From contig JAMPDP010000001.1 in assembly GCA_023665605.1 (NCBI GenBank), positions 63,131 to 126,614 on the forward strand: a DNA stretch of 63,484 bases, given 5' to 3'. Of this stretch, positions 33,396-42,333 are shown in pieces. Source of the stretch: Candidatus Amulumruptor caecigallinarius (GTDB lineage Bacteria > Bacteroidota > Bacteroidia > Bacteroidales > Muribaculaceae). A model generated the notes under the pieces. The model was not told the DNA's origin. It saw only the letters and a program-made list of their open reading frames with translations, and made no database searches. Made by a program: the position numbers and the translations under genes. Within the stretch, counting starts at the first letter, position 1. Every line of letters starts with the position of its first letter.

Positions 33396-35693
33396 ATGAA
33401 AAAACATCTACTTTTCTCACTCAGCCTCCTGCTCGGCTCCACAAGCGTGGCTCTTGCTTCCGACGAGCCTTTCAGCGACGGTCAGTTCACGTATGAGCCG
33501 ATGTCTGACACGGAGGTGATCCTCACCGCAGTCGACAAGTCTGTCACCGAGGCCAACATCCCCGCCACAGTCACCAACGACGGCGTCACCTACTCCGTCA
33601 CCGCTATCGGCCAGAACGCCTTTAAGTGGTCAAACGTCACCACCGCAACCCTCCCCGAGACCATTACCTCCATTGACTATTGCGGCTTCTATAACGCCGA
33701 CAAGCTCGTGAGCATCACCCTAAACGAGGGTCTTGAGAGCATCGCCGACTACGGCCTGGGCTACACCAAGATCAGCTCCATCAAGCTCCCCTCTACCCTC
33801 AAGAGCATTGGCGGCAGCTGCTTCTTCATGTGCTCCAACCTCACCTCCGTAGAGTTCCCCGCTGGCTTGGAAAGCATCGGCTCAAGCGCTTTCTACAAGG
33901 TGCCCCTCACCAAGGTTGTGCTCCCCGAGGGCATGACAGCAATTGGCCCCAAGGTGTTCCTCTACTGCTCAAAGCTCGCTGATGTCACCCTCCCCTCTAC
34001 CATCACTTCCATTGGCGAAGGTGCCTTCTATGGCACAGCCATATCCTCAATTACCCTTCCCGCCGGCCTCAAGAGCATCGGTGACGAAGCGTTCTACAAC
34101 TGTCCCCTCACTTCGCTGGAGCTGCCCGCAGCTCTGGAGTCCATTGGCGGCGCTGCCTTCTCAGGCACTCAGATTGCCAAGTTTGACATTGCCGAGGGCA
34201 ACAAGAACTTCATCAACATTGACGACGTGCTCTACACCGCTGACAAGAGCCAGCTCGTAATTTTCCCTCAGAAGCTCACCACCACCGAGCTCACCCTCCC
34301 CGCTGAGTGCATCGGCATCTGCTACGCCGCATTCGACAAGACTGGCATCCAGAAGGTGACTCTCGGCGACAAGTTCCAAGCCATCGACAGCTATGCTTTC
34401 TGCCAGTCTAAGCTCTCTCAGATTAACTTCCCCTCAAGCCTCGTCCTCATCGGTGAGCAGGCATTTGCCGGCACCAACCTCACCACTGCCAATCTCCCCA
34501 AGGGTCTGAAGATGATTTATGATGGCACCTTTGCCGAGTGCAAGGCCCTGAACACTGTCACCATCCCCGCCGGCGTCACCTACATCGCTCTGCACGCATT
34601 CTACAACTGCTCATCGCTCACCACCATCAATGCCGAGGGCATGACCCCCGCCACCCTTGAGGATTGGTATGAAGAGTATGAGAACCCCTTCTACGGCATC
34701 GCCTCCACCGCCGTGGTCAACGTCCCCAAGGGCACTGCCGCTGCCTACAAGGCCTCCAACTGGGGCTATGTGTTCTCCCAGTTCAACGAGTCCCTCCCCG
34801 CCCAGATTATGCCCACCGCGACTTCTCCCATGGATGGTGAATCCGTGTCATCATTTGACGGCGTGAAGCTCACATTCGGCGAAAGCGTGAGCATCGTCAA
34901 CTCCAACCCCGAAGTGCAGGTAATCGAGGGACGCCTCGTGGCCGGTATACCCATAGGCAGCAAGGTGTCTGTCGATGGCTGGATGATCACCAAGGATGCC
35001 GATGACGTTGCCTATGTATGGCCCGCTGACTACGACTACTACAAGACGCCCTTCAACATGGAGAATGGCAAGGACTACTACGTGGTAATCCCTGCCGGTG
35101 TCATCAAGAACGCCGCCGGCGACCTCAACGCTGAGATCACACTCCACTATGCCGGCTCGTATGTCGCTCCTCAGGTAGAGCTCGTCAGCGTAACCCCCGC
35201 CAATGACTCCAGGGTTAACGAGATCACCACTCTCACATTCACCTTCGCCGAGAGCGTATCCCTCCAGCAGAACAAGCTGTCCGCAATCAAGGTTATCAAG
35301 GGCTCAGTGGTCGACGGCACACCTACCGGTACCGAGATCACCGTCGAGCAGTGGTGGCCCATCAGCGGCAAGACCTCCGGCACCGTGATCGCATTCTTCG
35401 CCGGCGACGAGTATGACGGCTACACAATGCCCATCACCCTCGAGGCCAACGCTGACTACTACATCGAGCTCCCCGCAGGCCTCTTCCGCCTCACCAAGAG
35501 CTACAACACCCTGAGCGACCGCATCATCCTCCACTACTACAACGGCGAGGCTTCCATCGAGTCCGTCACCTCTGATGCCGCAGCTCCCGCCGAGATATAC
35601 ACCATCGAGGGTATCCGCGTCAACGAGATGACCCCCGGCCGCATCTACATCGTCCGTCAGGGAGGCAAGGTCACAAAGCAGGTAGCCAAGTAA
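33396..35693 (+). CDS. BspA-type leucine-rich repeat protein with Ig-like C-terminal domains, secreted
   Basis: A 765-residue exported protein with signal peptide MKKHLLFSLSLLLGSTSVALA. Residues ~50-440 consist of about 14 LRR_5 repeats (LPSTLKSIGGSCFFMC, LPAGLKSIGDEAFYNC and so on). Two SbsA-type Ig-like domains follow at about 465-575 and 585-695, both with the motif TSPMDGESVSSFDGVKLTFGE or TPANDSRVNEITTLTFTF. The tail EIYTIEGIRVNEMTPGRIYIV...KQVAK is the same C-terminal signature as other secreted proteins here. GC is high, unlike the LRR protein at 29463, so the two are not a recent duplication. Predicted surface adhesin or sensor of host glycans; ligand unknown. Confidence 0.9.
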   Translation: MKKHLLFSLSLLLGSTSVALASDEPFSDGQFTYEPMSDTEVILTAVDKSVTEANIPATVTNDGVTYSVTAIGQNAFKWSNVTTATLPETITSIDYCGFYNADKLVSITLNEGLESIADYGLGYTKISSIKLPSTLKSIGGSCFFMCSNLTSVEFPAGLESIGSSAFYKVPLTKVVLPEGMTAIGPKVFLYCSKLADVTLPSTITSIGEGAFYGTAISSITLPAGLKSIGDEAFYNCPLTSLELPAALESIGGAAFSGTQIAKFDIAEGNKNFINIDDVLYTADKSQLVIFPQKLTTTELTLPAECIGICYAAFDKTGIQKVTLGDKFQAIDSYAFCQSKLSQINFPSSLVLIGEQAFAGTNLTTANLPKGLKMIYDGTFAECKALNTVTIPAGVTYIALHAFYNCSSLTTINAEGMTPATLEDWYEEYENPFYGIASTAVVNVPKGTAAAYKASNWGYVFSQFNESLPAQIMPTATSPMDGESVSSFDGVKLTFGESVSIVNSNPEVQVIEGRLVAGIPIGSKVSVDGWMITKDADDVAYVWPADYDYYKTPFNMENGKDYYVVIPAGVIKNAAGDLNAEITLHYAGSYVAPQVELVSVTPANDSRVNEITTLTFTFAESVSLQQNKLSAIKVIKGSVVDGTPTGTEITVEQWWPISGKTSGTVIAFFAGDEYDGYTMPITLEANADYYIELPAGLFRLTKSYNTLSDRIILHYYNGEASIESVTSDAAAPAEIYTIEGIRVNEMTPGRIYIVRQGGKVTKQVAK

Positions 35694-35724
35694 TTCCCCT
35701 CCTCCATTTCTTATACCTTACAAC

Positions 35725-35762
35725 AGCCGGGCCCGGAGTCACCCTCCGAGCCCGGCTCTTGT
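35725..35762 (+). terminator. terminator after the second LRR gene
   Basis: Fourteen-base stem AGCCGGGCCCGGAG (35725-35738) / CTCCGAGCCCGGCT (35744-35757) with one mismatch, loop TCACC, and a CTTGTT tail. It lies between convergent genes. Confidence 0.75.
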
Positions 35763-35795
35763 TCTCTCAATATTGCCGGTCACAGTGCGTCGGCA

Positions 35796-37013
35796 TCACT
35801 CATAACGGATTGCCTCGATGGGGTCAAGTGAGGAGGCTTTCTTGGCGGGATACCACCCGAAGAACACGCCCGTCACAGTGCACACCGCAAACGACAGCGC
35901 CACCGAATACATCTGGATGTACACCGGCCAATGCGCTATCACCGTCACAAGCCACGACGCTATCACGCCGAGAATGATGCCGATGATACCACCCGTCACG
36001 CTGATTATCACTGCCTCTATCAGAAACTGCGAGAGGATGTCGATGCCGCGTGCCCCGATGGACATACGCAGGCCTATCTCGCGTGTACGTTCGGTCACGG
36101 ATACAAACATGATGTTCATGATGCCGATGCCGCCCACCAACAGCGAGATGCCGGCGATGCACGCCAGAAGCACAGTCATCATGTCGGACGTGGAGTTCAT
36201 CATCTCGCTGAGCTCCTGCTGCGAGCGGATGGTGAAGTCGTCATCCTGCCCATCCTTGATTTTGTGGCGCTCGCGAAGCACTTCGGTAATGGCGTCGATG
36301 GTCTCGTCGGTCTTGCTCTCGTCCGTGGCACTGGCAAAGAGCCCCTGGATGTAGTCGATGGCCAGCATGCGCTTCATCACAGTGGTGTAGGGGGCAAGCA
36401 CCACATCATCCTGGTCCATACCCATGGAGTTGGTGCCCTTTGACTCGAGCACTCCGATTACTGTCATAGGTATCTTGCCGAAGCGCACTACCTTGCCTAT
36501 CGGATCTTCACCGTTGGGGAAGAGGTTGTCAACCACCGTCTTGCCCAGGATGCACACCTTCGCGGCCGACTTGATGTCATGCTCGGTAAACATTGACCCG
36601 TCCTTAATCTTGAGCTTGCGGATGTCAAGATAGTCAGGCGTGATGCCGTAGACGGTGGAGGGATAGTTGTTGTTGCCGTTCACAAGCTGTCCTGCCGAGT
36701 TCACTGACGGTGAGATGCCGGCGATGCCCGGCAGATTCTCCAGAGCCTCATAGTCTGCCACCTCAAGGGTCTGCATATCATCAGCGCTCTGGCGCACACC
36801 GCCTCGCTGCATATTCCCCGGGTGAATCATGATCATGTTGGAGCCCATCTCGGAGATCTGCTCCTTGATGCTGTTCTTGGAGCCCTGGCCGATGGCAAGC
36901 ATCGTGATCACCGACGCCACACCGATGATGATGCCCAGCATCGTCAGGAAGCACCGCAGCTTGTTGTTGTTAAGGGCCTTGAGAGCTATTTTCAGTAGAT
37001 TGGCAAACTTCAT
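35796..37013 (-). CDS. MacB-like ABC transporter permease
   Basis: A 405-residue inner-membrane permease with the MacB architecture: one N-terminal helix (CFLTMLGIIIGVASVITMLA, about 21-40), a ~220-residue periplasmic MacB_PCD domain, and a C-terminal FtsX core with three helices (the first at about 275-300, LLACIAGISLLVGGIGIMNIM). It lacks a fused ATPase, which is encoded by the preceding gene with a 1-base overlap (TGATG). It would act as the force-transmitting part of a tripartite efflux pump with the MacA and TolC homologues upstream. Confidence 0.94.
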   Translation of the reverse strand: MKFANLLKIALKALNNNKLRCFLTMLGIIIGVASVITMLAIGQGSKNSIKEQISEMGSNMIMIHPGNMQRGGVRQSADDMQTLEVADYEALENLPGIAGISPSVNSAGQLVNGNNNYPSTVYGITPDYLDIRKLKIKDGSMFTEHDIKSAAKVCILGKTVVDNLFPNGEDPIGKVVRFGKIPMTVIGVLESKGTNSMGMDQDDVVLAPYTTVMKRMLAIDYIQGLFASATDESKTDETIDAITEVLRERHKIKDGQDDDFTIRSQQELSEMMNSTSDMMTVLLACIAGISLLVGGIGIMNIMFVSVTERTREIGLRMSIGARGIDILSQFLIEAVIISVTGGIIGIILGVIASWLVTVIAHWPVYIQMYSVALSFAVCTVTGVFFGWYPAKKASSLDPIEAIRYE

Positions 37014-37762
37014 CAGTCGTTATCTTTCGGAAGGGCCTCGAGGGCTTCGCGGGCTGACTTCGGGTGAGGGTTATACGTGTCGGCTATCACTTTGCCGTCA
37101 CGCAGCACTATGTTGCGCGACGAGTAGTCAGACAGCTCGGGATTGTGGGTCACGAAGATGATGGTGCGTCCGCGACGGTGAAGCTCCTGGAAGAGTGTCA
37201 GGATGCTGAACGACGTACGCGTGTCAAGGTTGCCCGTGGCCTCGTCGGCAAGGATGATCACAGGGTCGTTGACCAGCGCGCGCGCTATGGCCACGCGCTG
37301 CTGCTGACCGCCTGACATCTGGTTGCTCTTGTGATAGAGACGCTCCTTCAGCCCCACCGCCTCAAGGGCATGGATGGCACGCTCGCGCCGCTCCTTGGAG
37401 CTCACCGCGGAGTTGTAGAGCAGCGGCAGCTCCACATTCTCTATGGCTGTGGTCTTGGGGAGCAGGTTGTAGTTCTGAAACACAAACCCTATCTTGCGGT
37501 TGCGCGTCACCGCACGCTGGTTCTTGCTCATCGACTGCACCGACACGCCGTCAAGCTCATAGATGCCTGATGTCGGGGTGTCAAGACACCCCAACAGGTT
37601 CAGCAGCGTGGACTTGCCGGAGCCGGAGGCACCCATGATGGTCACGAACTCCCCCTCAAGGATGGAGAACGTCACCCCGCGCAGAGCCTTGACGGTCTCG
37701 CCGCCCACCACAAACTGCCGCCGCAGGTTGTCCACGCGGATTATCTCTTTCTTCTCGCTCAT
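37013..37762 (-). CDS. MacB/LolD-type ABC transporter ATP-binding protein
   Basis: A 249-residue ATPase. Walker A GASGSGKSTLLN near residue 41, Q-loop in FVFQNYNLLPKTTAIENVELPLL, signature MSGGQQQRVAIARAL near 149, Walker B VIILADEATGNLD and H-loop VTHNPE are all present. The NLLPxxTAxENVELPL segment is typical of MacB/LolD-type exporters of the mechanotransmission class. It lies 12 bases after macA and overlaps the permease by one base. Confidence 0.95.
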   Translation of the reverse strand: MSEKKEIIRVDNLRRQFVVGGETVKALRGVTFSILEGEFVTIMGASGSGKSTLLNLLGCLDTPTSGIYELDGVSVQSMSKNQRAVTRNRKIGFVFQNYNLLPKTTAIENVELPLLYNSAVSSKERRERAIHALEAVGLKERLYHKSNQMSGGQQQRVAIARALVNDPVIILADEATGNLDTRTSFSILTLFQELHRRGRTIIFVTHNPELSDYSSRNIVLRDGKVIADTYNPHPKSAREALEALPKDND

Positions 37763-37774
37763 GGCTGCGGCGCG

Positions 37775-38956
37775 TTATTTCTTCTTGTTCTTGCCCGGGG
37801 GCTGCGGCGCGAAGGGGCTCTGCTTGCTGTCGCCGCCGGGAGCCTCGGCTTTCTCGGCGGATGTGTTGTAGCCCACGGCCACCACGGCTCCGTCAGTGAG
37901 TCCGGCGGTGACGGAGGTCTTGATACCGTTGGTGTTACCCACCGTCACGGCCTTGTTTACCAAGGTGTTGCCTTCCACCACCCACACGCCGCGCTGCTCG
38001 TTGCCGAGCTGGGCCTTGTCAAGGGGCTTCCCGGCCTTGGGGAGGTTCTTGGCATCGGGGTAATCCTCCGGCTCGAAGGTGAATGCCGCCGCCGGCAGCA
38101 GCAGCGCGTCTTCATCGCTCATGGTGTAGATGGTGAGGTTGGCTGTCAGACCCGGAATCAGTTTGTGGTCAGGGTTGGCGGTGCTCACTATCACCTCGTA
38201 GGTCACCACATTGCTCTCAGTGGTGGGGGAGAGGCGCACCTGTGTCACCTGCCCCTCGAAGGTGTCGTCAGGGTAGGCATCCACGGTGAACTTCACTTTC
38301 TGGCCCACCTTCACCTCGCCTATGTCGGCCTCATCCACATCGCCCACCACCTGCATATTGTCAAGGTCGGCGATGGTGTAGAGGTTGGCCACGTTCATGC
38401 TCGACACCACCGTCTGGCCCACCTCCACCTCACGCGAGATGACGATACCGTCTATCGGCGAGTAAATCTCGGCGTAATTCAGGTTCTTGGCGGCACGCAC
38501 GCGGTCAGCCACTGCCTTGTCATAGGCGGCTTTTGACACCTCATAGTCCTTCTGCGAGGTCTGAAACTCATAGTCGCTGATCAGCTGCTTGTCATGCAGC
38601 TTCTTGTCGCGCTCATAGTTGGCCAGGTTATACTGGTAGGTGTAGCGCGCTGACTCAACGCTCGCCTCGGCACTCTTGAAGTCGCTCTCGAGCACGGTCT
38701 TCTCAATCTCGGCTATCAGCTCCCCTTTCTTCACCACGGAGTTGTAGTCGGCATAGAGCTTGTCAATGATGCCGGTCACCTGGGTGCCGACATCCACGGA
38801 GGTGGCTGACTCAAGGGTGCCTGTGGCAGTCACCGTCTCTGAGAGCTCGCCGCGGCTCACCTTCACGGTTTCGAGCGTCACGCTCTCGCCATGCGAGCAT
38901 GCCCCGAGAGCCAGGGCAGCAGCCACTGTCACGACGGTTTTGGATAATATGTTCAT
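37775..38956 (-). CDS. periplasmic adaptor subunit (MacA-like, RND/HlyD fold)
   Basis: A 393-residue membrane-fusion protein. The N-terminus MNILSKTVVTVAAALALGAC carries a lipobox with Cys20. Domains follow in order: lipoyl-type strand (VTGIIDKLYADYNSVVKKG), coiled-coil hairpin (about 85-155, SDFKSAEASVESARYTYQYNL), second lipoyl half (IYSPIDGIVISREVEVGQTV), and beta-barrel (VGQKVKFTVDAYPDDTFEGQV). The C-terminus is Lys-rich (PPGKNKKK). It overlaps the upstream TolC gene by four bases (ATGA). Confidence 0.94.
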   Translation of the reverse strand: MNILSKTVVTVAAALALGACSHGESVTLETVKVSRGELSETVTATGTLESATSVDVGTQVTGIIDKLYADYNSVVKKGELIAEIEKTVLESDFKSAEASVESARYTYQYNLANYERDKKLHDKQLISDYEFQTSQKDYEVSKAAYDKAVADRVRAAKNLNYAEIYSPIDGIVISREVEVGQTVVSSMNVANLYTIADLDNMQVVGDVDEADIGEVKVGQKVKFTVDAYPDDTFEGQVTQVRLSPTTESNVVTYEVIVSTANPDHKLIPGLTANLTIYTMSDEDALLLPAAAFTFEPEDYPDAKNLPKAGKPLDKAQLGNEQRGVWVVEGNTLVNKAVTVGNTNGIKTSVTAGLTDGAVVAVGYNTSAEKAEAPGGDSKQSPFAPQPPGKNKKK

Positions 38957-40260
38957 AGTGAAACGGTTGATGTGCGATAATACTCTATCATCTTGCGGCC
39001 CAACAGTGCCATGTACTTGGCCTGGAGCAGGGCCTTGCGGGCATCCACCACATTGTTGTGGGAGTTCATAAGCTCCACGGGGTTAACCAGGCCCAGGTTA
39101 AACTGCTCGTTGGTGAGCTCATCGGTCGCCTCAGCGGAGGCCAGCTGCTGCTCGGCGGCGCGGAAGCGGCTCTGCGACGACCTGGTGTCGATATACCAGT
39201 TCTCCACTGCCTGTGCCAGCTCGGTGTAGCGCAGCTCGGAGTCAAGGCGTGCGTCAAGTTGCTGCACCTTGGCCTTGGCAACTGCCGTCTGTGTGCGCTT
39301 TTGGTCAAAGATGGGGAGCGACAGCGTTAGCCCGATGTTCTCACCGAAGCCATGCTTCACCTGCTCGCCGAAGGGGCCGCCGGGCGCGTAGTAGCCGGTG
39401 CCCACGCCGGCGTTCAGGGCAATGTTGGGCAGGCGCGATGCTCGGGCTATGTCTATGTCAAGCCCCGCTCCCTCCTCCTCGAGCTTCAGCCCCCGGAGCT
39501 TGATGTCCGTGGCCACGGCAAGCCGGTAGCTCTCGTCCATCGGAGGCAGCTCGGCGAGAATCTGTTCGGCAGTGACCTCCACCTGCTCCAGCTCAACATT
39601 GTTCTCTATGCCCAGCTCCAGCAGCTTCTTCAGCTCCATGCGCCGCATATCGTAGGTGCCTTGCGCATTGACCACATTGTAGAGGTCCTGCTCATACTGC
39701 GCCTTCAGCTGTGCGTAGTCCACCTTCGAGGCGCGTCCGGCTTCCATCAGCTGACGCATGCGGTCGGCTTGAGCGCCGCTCAGTTTGGCGGCTTCCTCCT
39801 GGATGGTGATGGCCTCGCGCGCGTACAGGATGTTCAGATACACCTGCAGCAGCTCGGTCTCGATGCTCCGCAGAGCATCCTCTGTGTCAAGGCGGCTGAT
39901 CTCGGTGTTGAGCTTGTTGCGCTCTATGGTTTTCTCGCGCTCGCCGCCGTTCCACACCGTCCAGCCGGCGTTCAGCCCGATTTGGCCGTTGTAGCTGTTC
40001 TTGTCACCCACACCCCACGGCGCGTTGGCAAAACTGTGGGAGGTGGAGAAGTCGAGCGACGGCTGCCACTGCGCCTTGGCCTCTTCCAGCGAAAGCTCGG
40101 TGGTCTGCTCGCTCAGCCGCATCTTCTGCAGCGTGATGTTGTGGTCTCGGGCATATGCCACGCACTCGGCGTAGCTCCACACCTCATTATCCGGGCTTTG
40201 CGCTCCGGCAGTGAGGGCGAAAGCTGCCGTCAGCATTGCCGTCAGGATACTTATCTTCAT
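38953..40260 (-). CDS. TolC family outer-membrane efflux protein
   Basis: A 435-residue outer-membrane factor. The start at 40260 gives signal peptide MKISILTAMLTAAFALTAGAQ; an ATG six codons upstream (40278) is less likely because it adds MFPFIR. Two repeats of paired long helices and beta strands are visible, the first around residues 20-210 and the second 215-435 (KAKVQQLDARLDSELRY and NEQFNLGLVNPVELMNSHN). It forms the exit duct for the MacA-MacB pump encoded just downstream. It is the first gene of the pump operon; no clear -7 box was found upstream. Confidence 0.93.
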   Translation of the reverse strand: MKISILTAMLTAAFALTAGAQSPDNEVWSYAECVAYARDHNITLQKMRLSEQTTELSLEEAKAQWQPSLDFSTSHSFANAPWGVGDKNSYNGQIGLNAGWTVWNGGEREKTIERNKLNTEISRLDTEDALRSIETELLQVYLNILYAREAITIQEEAAKLSGAQADRMRQLMEAGRASKVDYAQLKAQYEQDLYNVVNAQGTYDMRRMELKKLLELGIENNVELEQVEVTAEQILAELPPMDESYRLAVATDIKLRGLKLEEEGAGLDIDIARASRLPNIALNAGVGTGYYAPGGPFGEQVKHGFGENIGLTLSLPIFDQKRTQTAVAKAKVQQLDARLDSELRYTELAQAVENWYIDTRSSQSRFRAAEQQLASAEATDELTNEQFNLGLVNPVELMNSHNNVVDARKALLQAKYMALLGRKMIEYYRTSTVSL

Positions 40261-40371
40261 GCGAATGAATGGAAACATTTACACGAAGTAACAATTTAGA
40301 GACCGTTTCGGCTAAAATTTTCAACAAATACCCTCTGAAATCCAACGAACATCCATGTTTCGCGACACTCC

Positions 40372-41103
40372 TCAGAGTGAGTGCAACGACAGATAGTCCA
40401 TCACTGACTGCCGATAGCTTTCTCCAACAGGCACCTCTGTGTCGGCATCCATCACCACGCGCCCCTTGCCGATGCTCCGCACGCGCTCCATGTTCACTAT
40501 GTAGGAGCGGTGCACCTGCACGAACACCTCGCTCAGGCGCTCTTTGATGGCTCCGAATGAGCTCAGTGTGAGCAGCGGCGACCCCTCCCCGGCTATGTAG
40601 ATGCGCAGATACTCTCCGCACCCCTTGATGTAGAGGATGTCTGCAAGCGGCACGCGCACATATCTGCGGTCTGCTTTCACGAAGATGGAACCTTCTCCTT
40701 CTCCCGAATGTGCGCTCGGCACGGTTGGGGACTGCTGGATGCACAGGCTGTGACGCTCAAGCGCCTTGTTGGCCGCCCTCTGAAACTCAGCGAACCCGTA
40801 GGGCTTCAGCAGATAGTCCACCGCCGAGTAGCGGTAACTCTCCACGGCATAGTCGGTGTATGCGGTGATGAACACCACCAGCGGAGCCGCCCGCAACGTG
40901 TCGAGCAGCTCCAGCCCGCTCATGTCGGGCATATTGATGTCGGTGAATATCAGGTCGATGCCTCCCTCGGCTATCACCGCCGAAGCCTCAATGCCGTTGC
41001 GGCACGCCCCGCGAAGCTCCAGAAACGGCACCTTCGCCACATAGCTCCGCAGCTTCTCCAGCGCGATGGGTTCGTCATCAATTATCAGGGTATTCAGTTT
41101 CAT
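40372..41103 (-). CDS. LytTR-family response regulator
   Basis: A 243-residue two-component regulator. The receiver domain (1-~120) has DDEPIALEKL, the phospho-acceptor Asp in LIFTDINMPDMSG near residue 56, and Lys in LLKPYGFAEF near residue 108. A LytTR DNA-binding domain occupies about 145-243 (IFVKADRRYVRVPLADILYI, and VHRSYIVNMERVRSI). It overlaps the sensor kinase by 26 bases and lies 111 bases before the TolC-MacAB operon, which it may regulate. Confidence 0.95.
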   Translation of the reverse strand: MKLNTLIIDDEPIALEKLRSYVAKVPFLELRGACRNGIEASAVIAEGGIDLIFTDINMPDMSGLELLDTLRAAPLVVFITAYTDYAVESYRYSAVDYLLKPYGFAEFQRAANKALERHSLCIQQSPTVPSAHSGEGEGSIFVKADRRYVRVPLADILYIKGCGEYLRIYIAGEGSPLLTLSSFGAIKERLSEVFVQVHRSYIVNMERVRSIGKGRVVMDADTEVPVGESYRQSVMDYLSLHSL

Positions 41104-42178
41104 GCGTCGGAAGTGTCAGTGTTACCGTATATTCGCTCTCGGTGCGTTGGATATTCAGTTGATAGGCTTCGCCATAAATCAGCGTCAGCCTTTGGCGCAC
41201 ATTGGCAAGCCCTATCCCCTCGGCGTGGGCGGATTCTCCGCGGCGAGGCACGCTGTTGATGCAGTGAAATCTCACCTCACCGTCCACGCTGCTCAGGCTC
41301 ACGCGGATAAACGACGGCTCGGCATAGCTCACTCCATGCTTGAAGGCATTCTCTATGAAAACAAGGAATATCAGCGGGGGCACCCTCACACCAGCCATAT
41401 GAGTCGGTGGTGGCAACGTCAGCGTGATACGCACCGCATCCTCGGGGTAACGCTCGCGCATCAGACCCACATAGTCGCGGATAAATCCCGCCTCGGCACT
41501 CAGTGCTATCTCACGCCGCTCGCTCTCATAGAGCATATAGCGCATCAGCCCTGACATCTCCATCACCATATCCTGCGCCTTGGAGGGGTTCAGCTCTATC
41601 ATCCCGTGGATGTTGTTGAGCATATTCATGTAGAAGTGGGGGTTGATCTGCGCCTTCAGGTAGGTCAGACGGCTCTCGGCGTGCTGCTTCATCAGGTGCT
41701 CACGCTCCAGACTGTCATTTATGTGCTGGAATATCATCGAGATAGCCAGATTTACACCAACTATCAGCAAGTCATATATCACGTCCAGAAACAGTGGCAG
41801 CGGCAACAACGGATGCGGACCCCCTCCCGGTGGCCCCGGATGGAGGCGGCCGTCTGCCGGTCGGATCACTTGGGTGAACACTCCCCACTGGCACGCCCAC
41901 ACCAGCGCCACCGTTACCGTCACCGCTGCGAAGTAGGCCCCGTAGCGGCCACGCTTCAGTAATCGCGGTATCAGCAGATAGTTGTTGACGACAAACAGCA
42001 CCAGCAGCGGCACCACGTTAAGCACCGCCCGCCACACCACCGCCCCGTCAACCAGCGGCAGCGATGCCGCGCTACGCGCACGCAGCATATCGAGCCCAAG
42101 CAGCGTCACCGCCGCCGCCCACAGCGCCACATATATCAGTGACTCAAGCCTCTTGTCAGTAACCCGGTTCATAACCAA
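41078..42178 (-). CDS. LytS-type sensor histidine kinase (His_kinase family)
   Basis: A 366-residue membrane kinase. Four hydrophobic segments lie in the first ~165 residues (for example ALWAAAVTLLGLDML and VLNVVPLLVLFVVNNYLL). The His_kinase motif is RLTYLKAQINPHFYMNMLNNIHGMI with the phospho-His near residue 183. The ATPase part has the N-box-like LIFLVFIENAFKHGVSY and GIGLANVRQRL. The short MVMNRV start may be two codons long: ATG 42172 is an alternative. A -7 box lies 14 bases upstream. It pairs with the overlapping LytTR regulator. Confidence 0.93.
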   Translation of the reverse strand: MVMNRVTDKRLESLIYVALWAAAVTLLGLDMLRARSAASLPLVDGAVVWRAVLNVVPLLVLFVVNNYLLIPRLLKRGRYGAYFAAVTVTVALVWACQWGVFTQVIRPADGRLHPGPPGGGPHPLLPLPLFLDVIYDLLIVGVNLAISMIFQHINDSLEREHLMKQHAESRLTYLKAQINPHFYMNMLNNIHGMIELNPSKAQDMVMEMSGLMRYMLYESERREIALSAEAGFIRDYVGLMRERYPEDAVRITLTLPPPTHMAGVRVPPLIFLVFIENAFKHGVSYAEPSFIRVSLSSVDGEVRFHCINSVPRRGESAHAEGIGLANVRQRLTLIYGEAYQLNIQRTESEYTVTLTLPTHETEYPDN

Positions 42179-42191
42179 TTCTATCGCCCCC

Positions 42192-42199
42192 CAAAGTTA
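42192..42199 (-). promoter_or_regulatory. -7 box of the LytS-LytTR operon
   Basis: TAACTTTG on the minus strand, 14 bases before the first possible ATG (42178) and 20 before the second (42172). No -33 TTTG is seen at the standard distance. Confidence 0.5.
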
Positions 42200-42320
42200 C
42201 CAAAAATCCCCTAACTCACCCCGGCCCGCCACCGCTCCTTTTTTTGGTGCGGTGGCACATGATATTGGCGCGTATGGCTTATGAGCGTGGAGCGCGATGC
42301 GATATGTGGCACTTTTTGAT

Positions 42321-42328
42321 TAACTTTG
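42321..42328 (+). promoter_or_regulatory. -7 box of the phospholipase A gene
   Basis: TAACTTTG on the plus strand. The GTG start at 42334 would be only five bases downstream, and the ATG at 42358 is 29 bases downstream, so start choice and promoter use are linked. Confidence 0.5.
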
Positions 42329-42333
42329 TGGCT

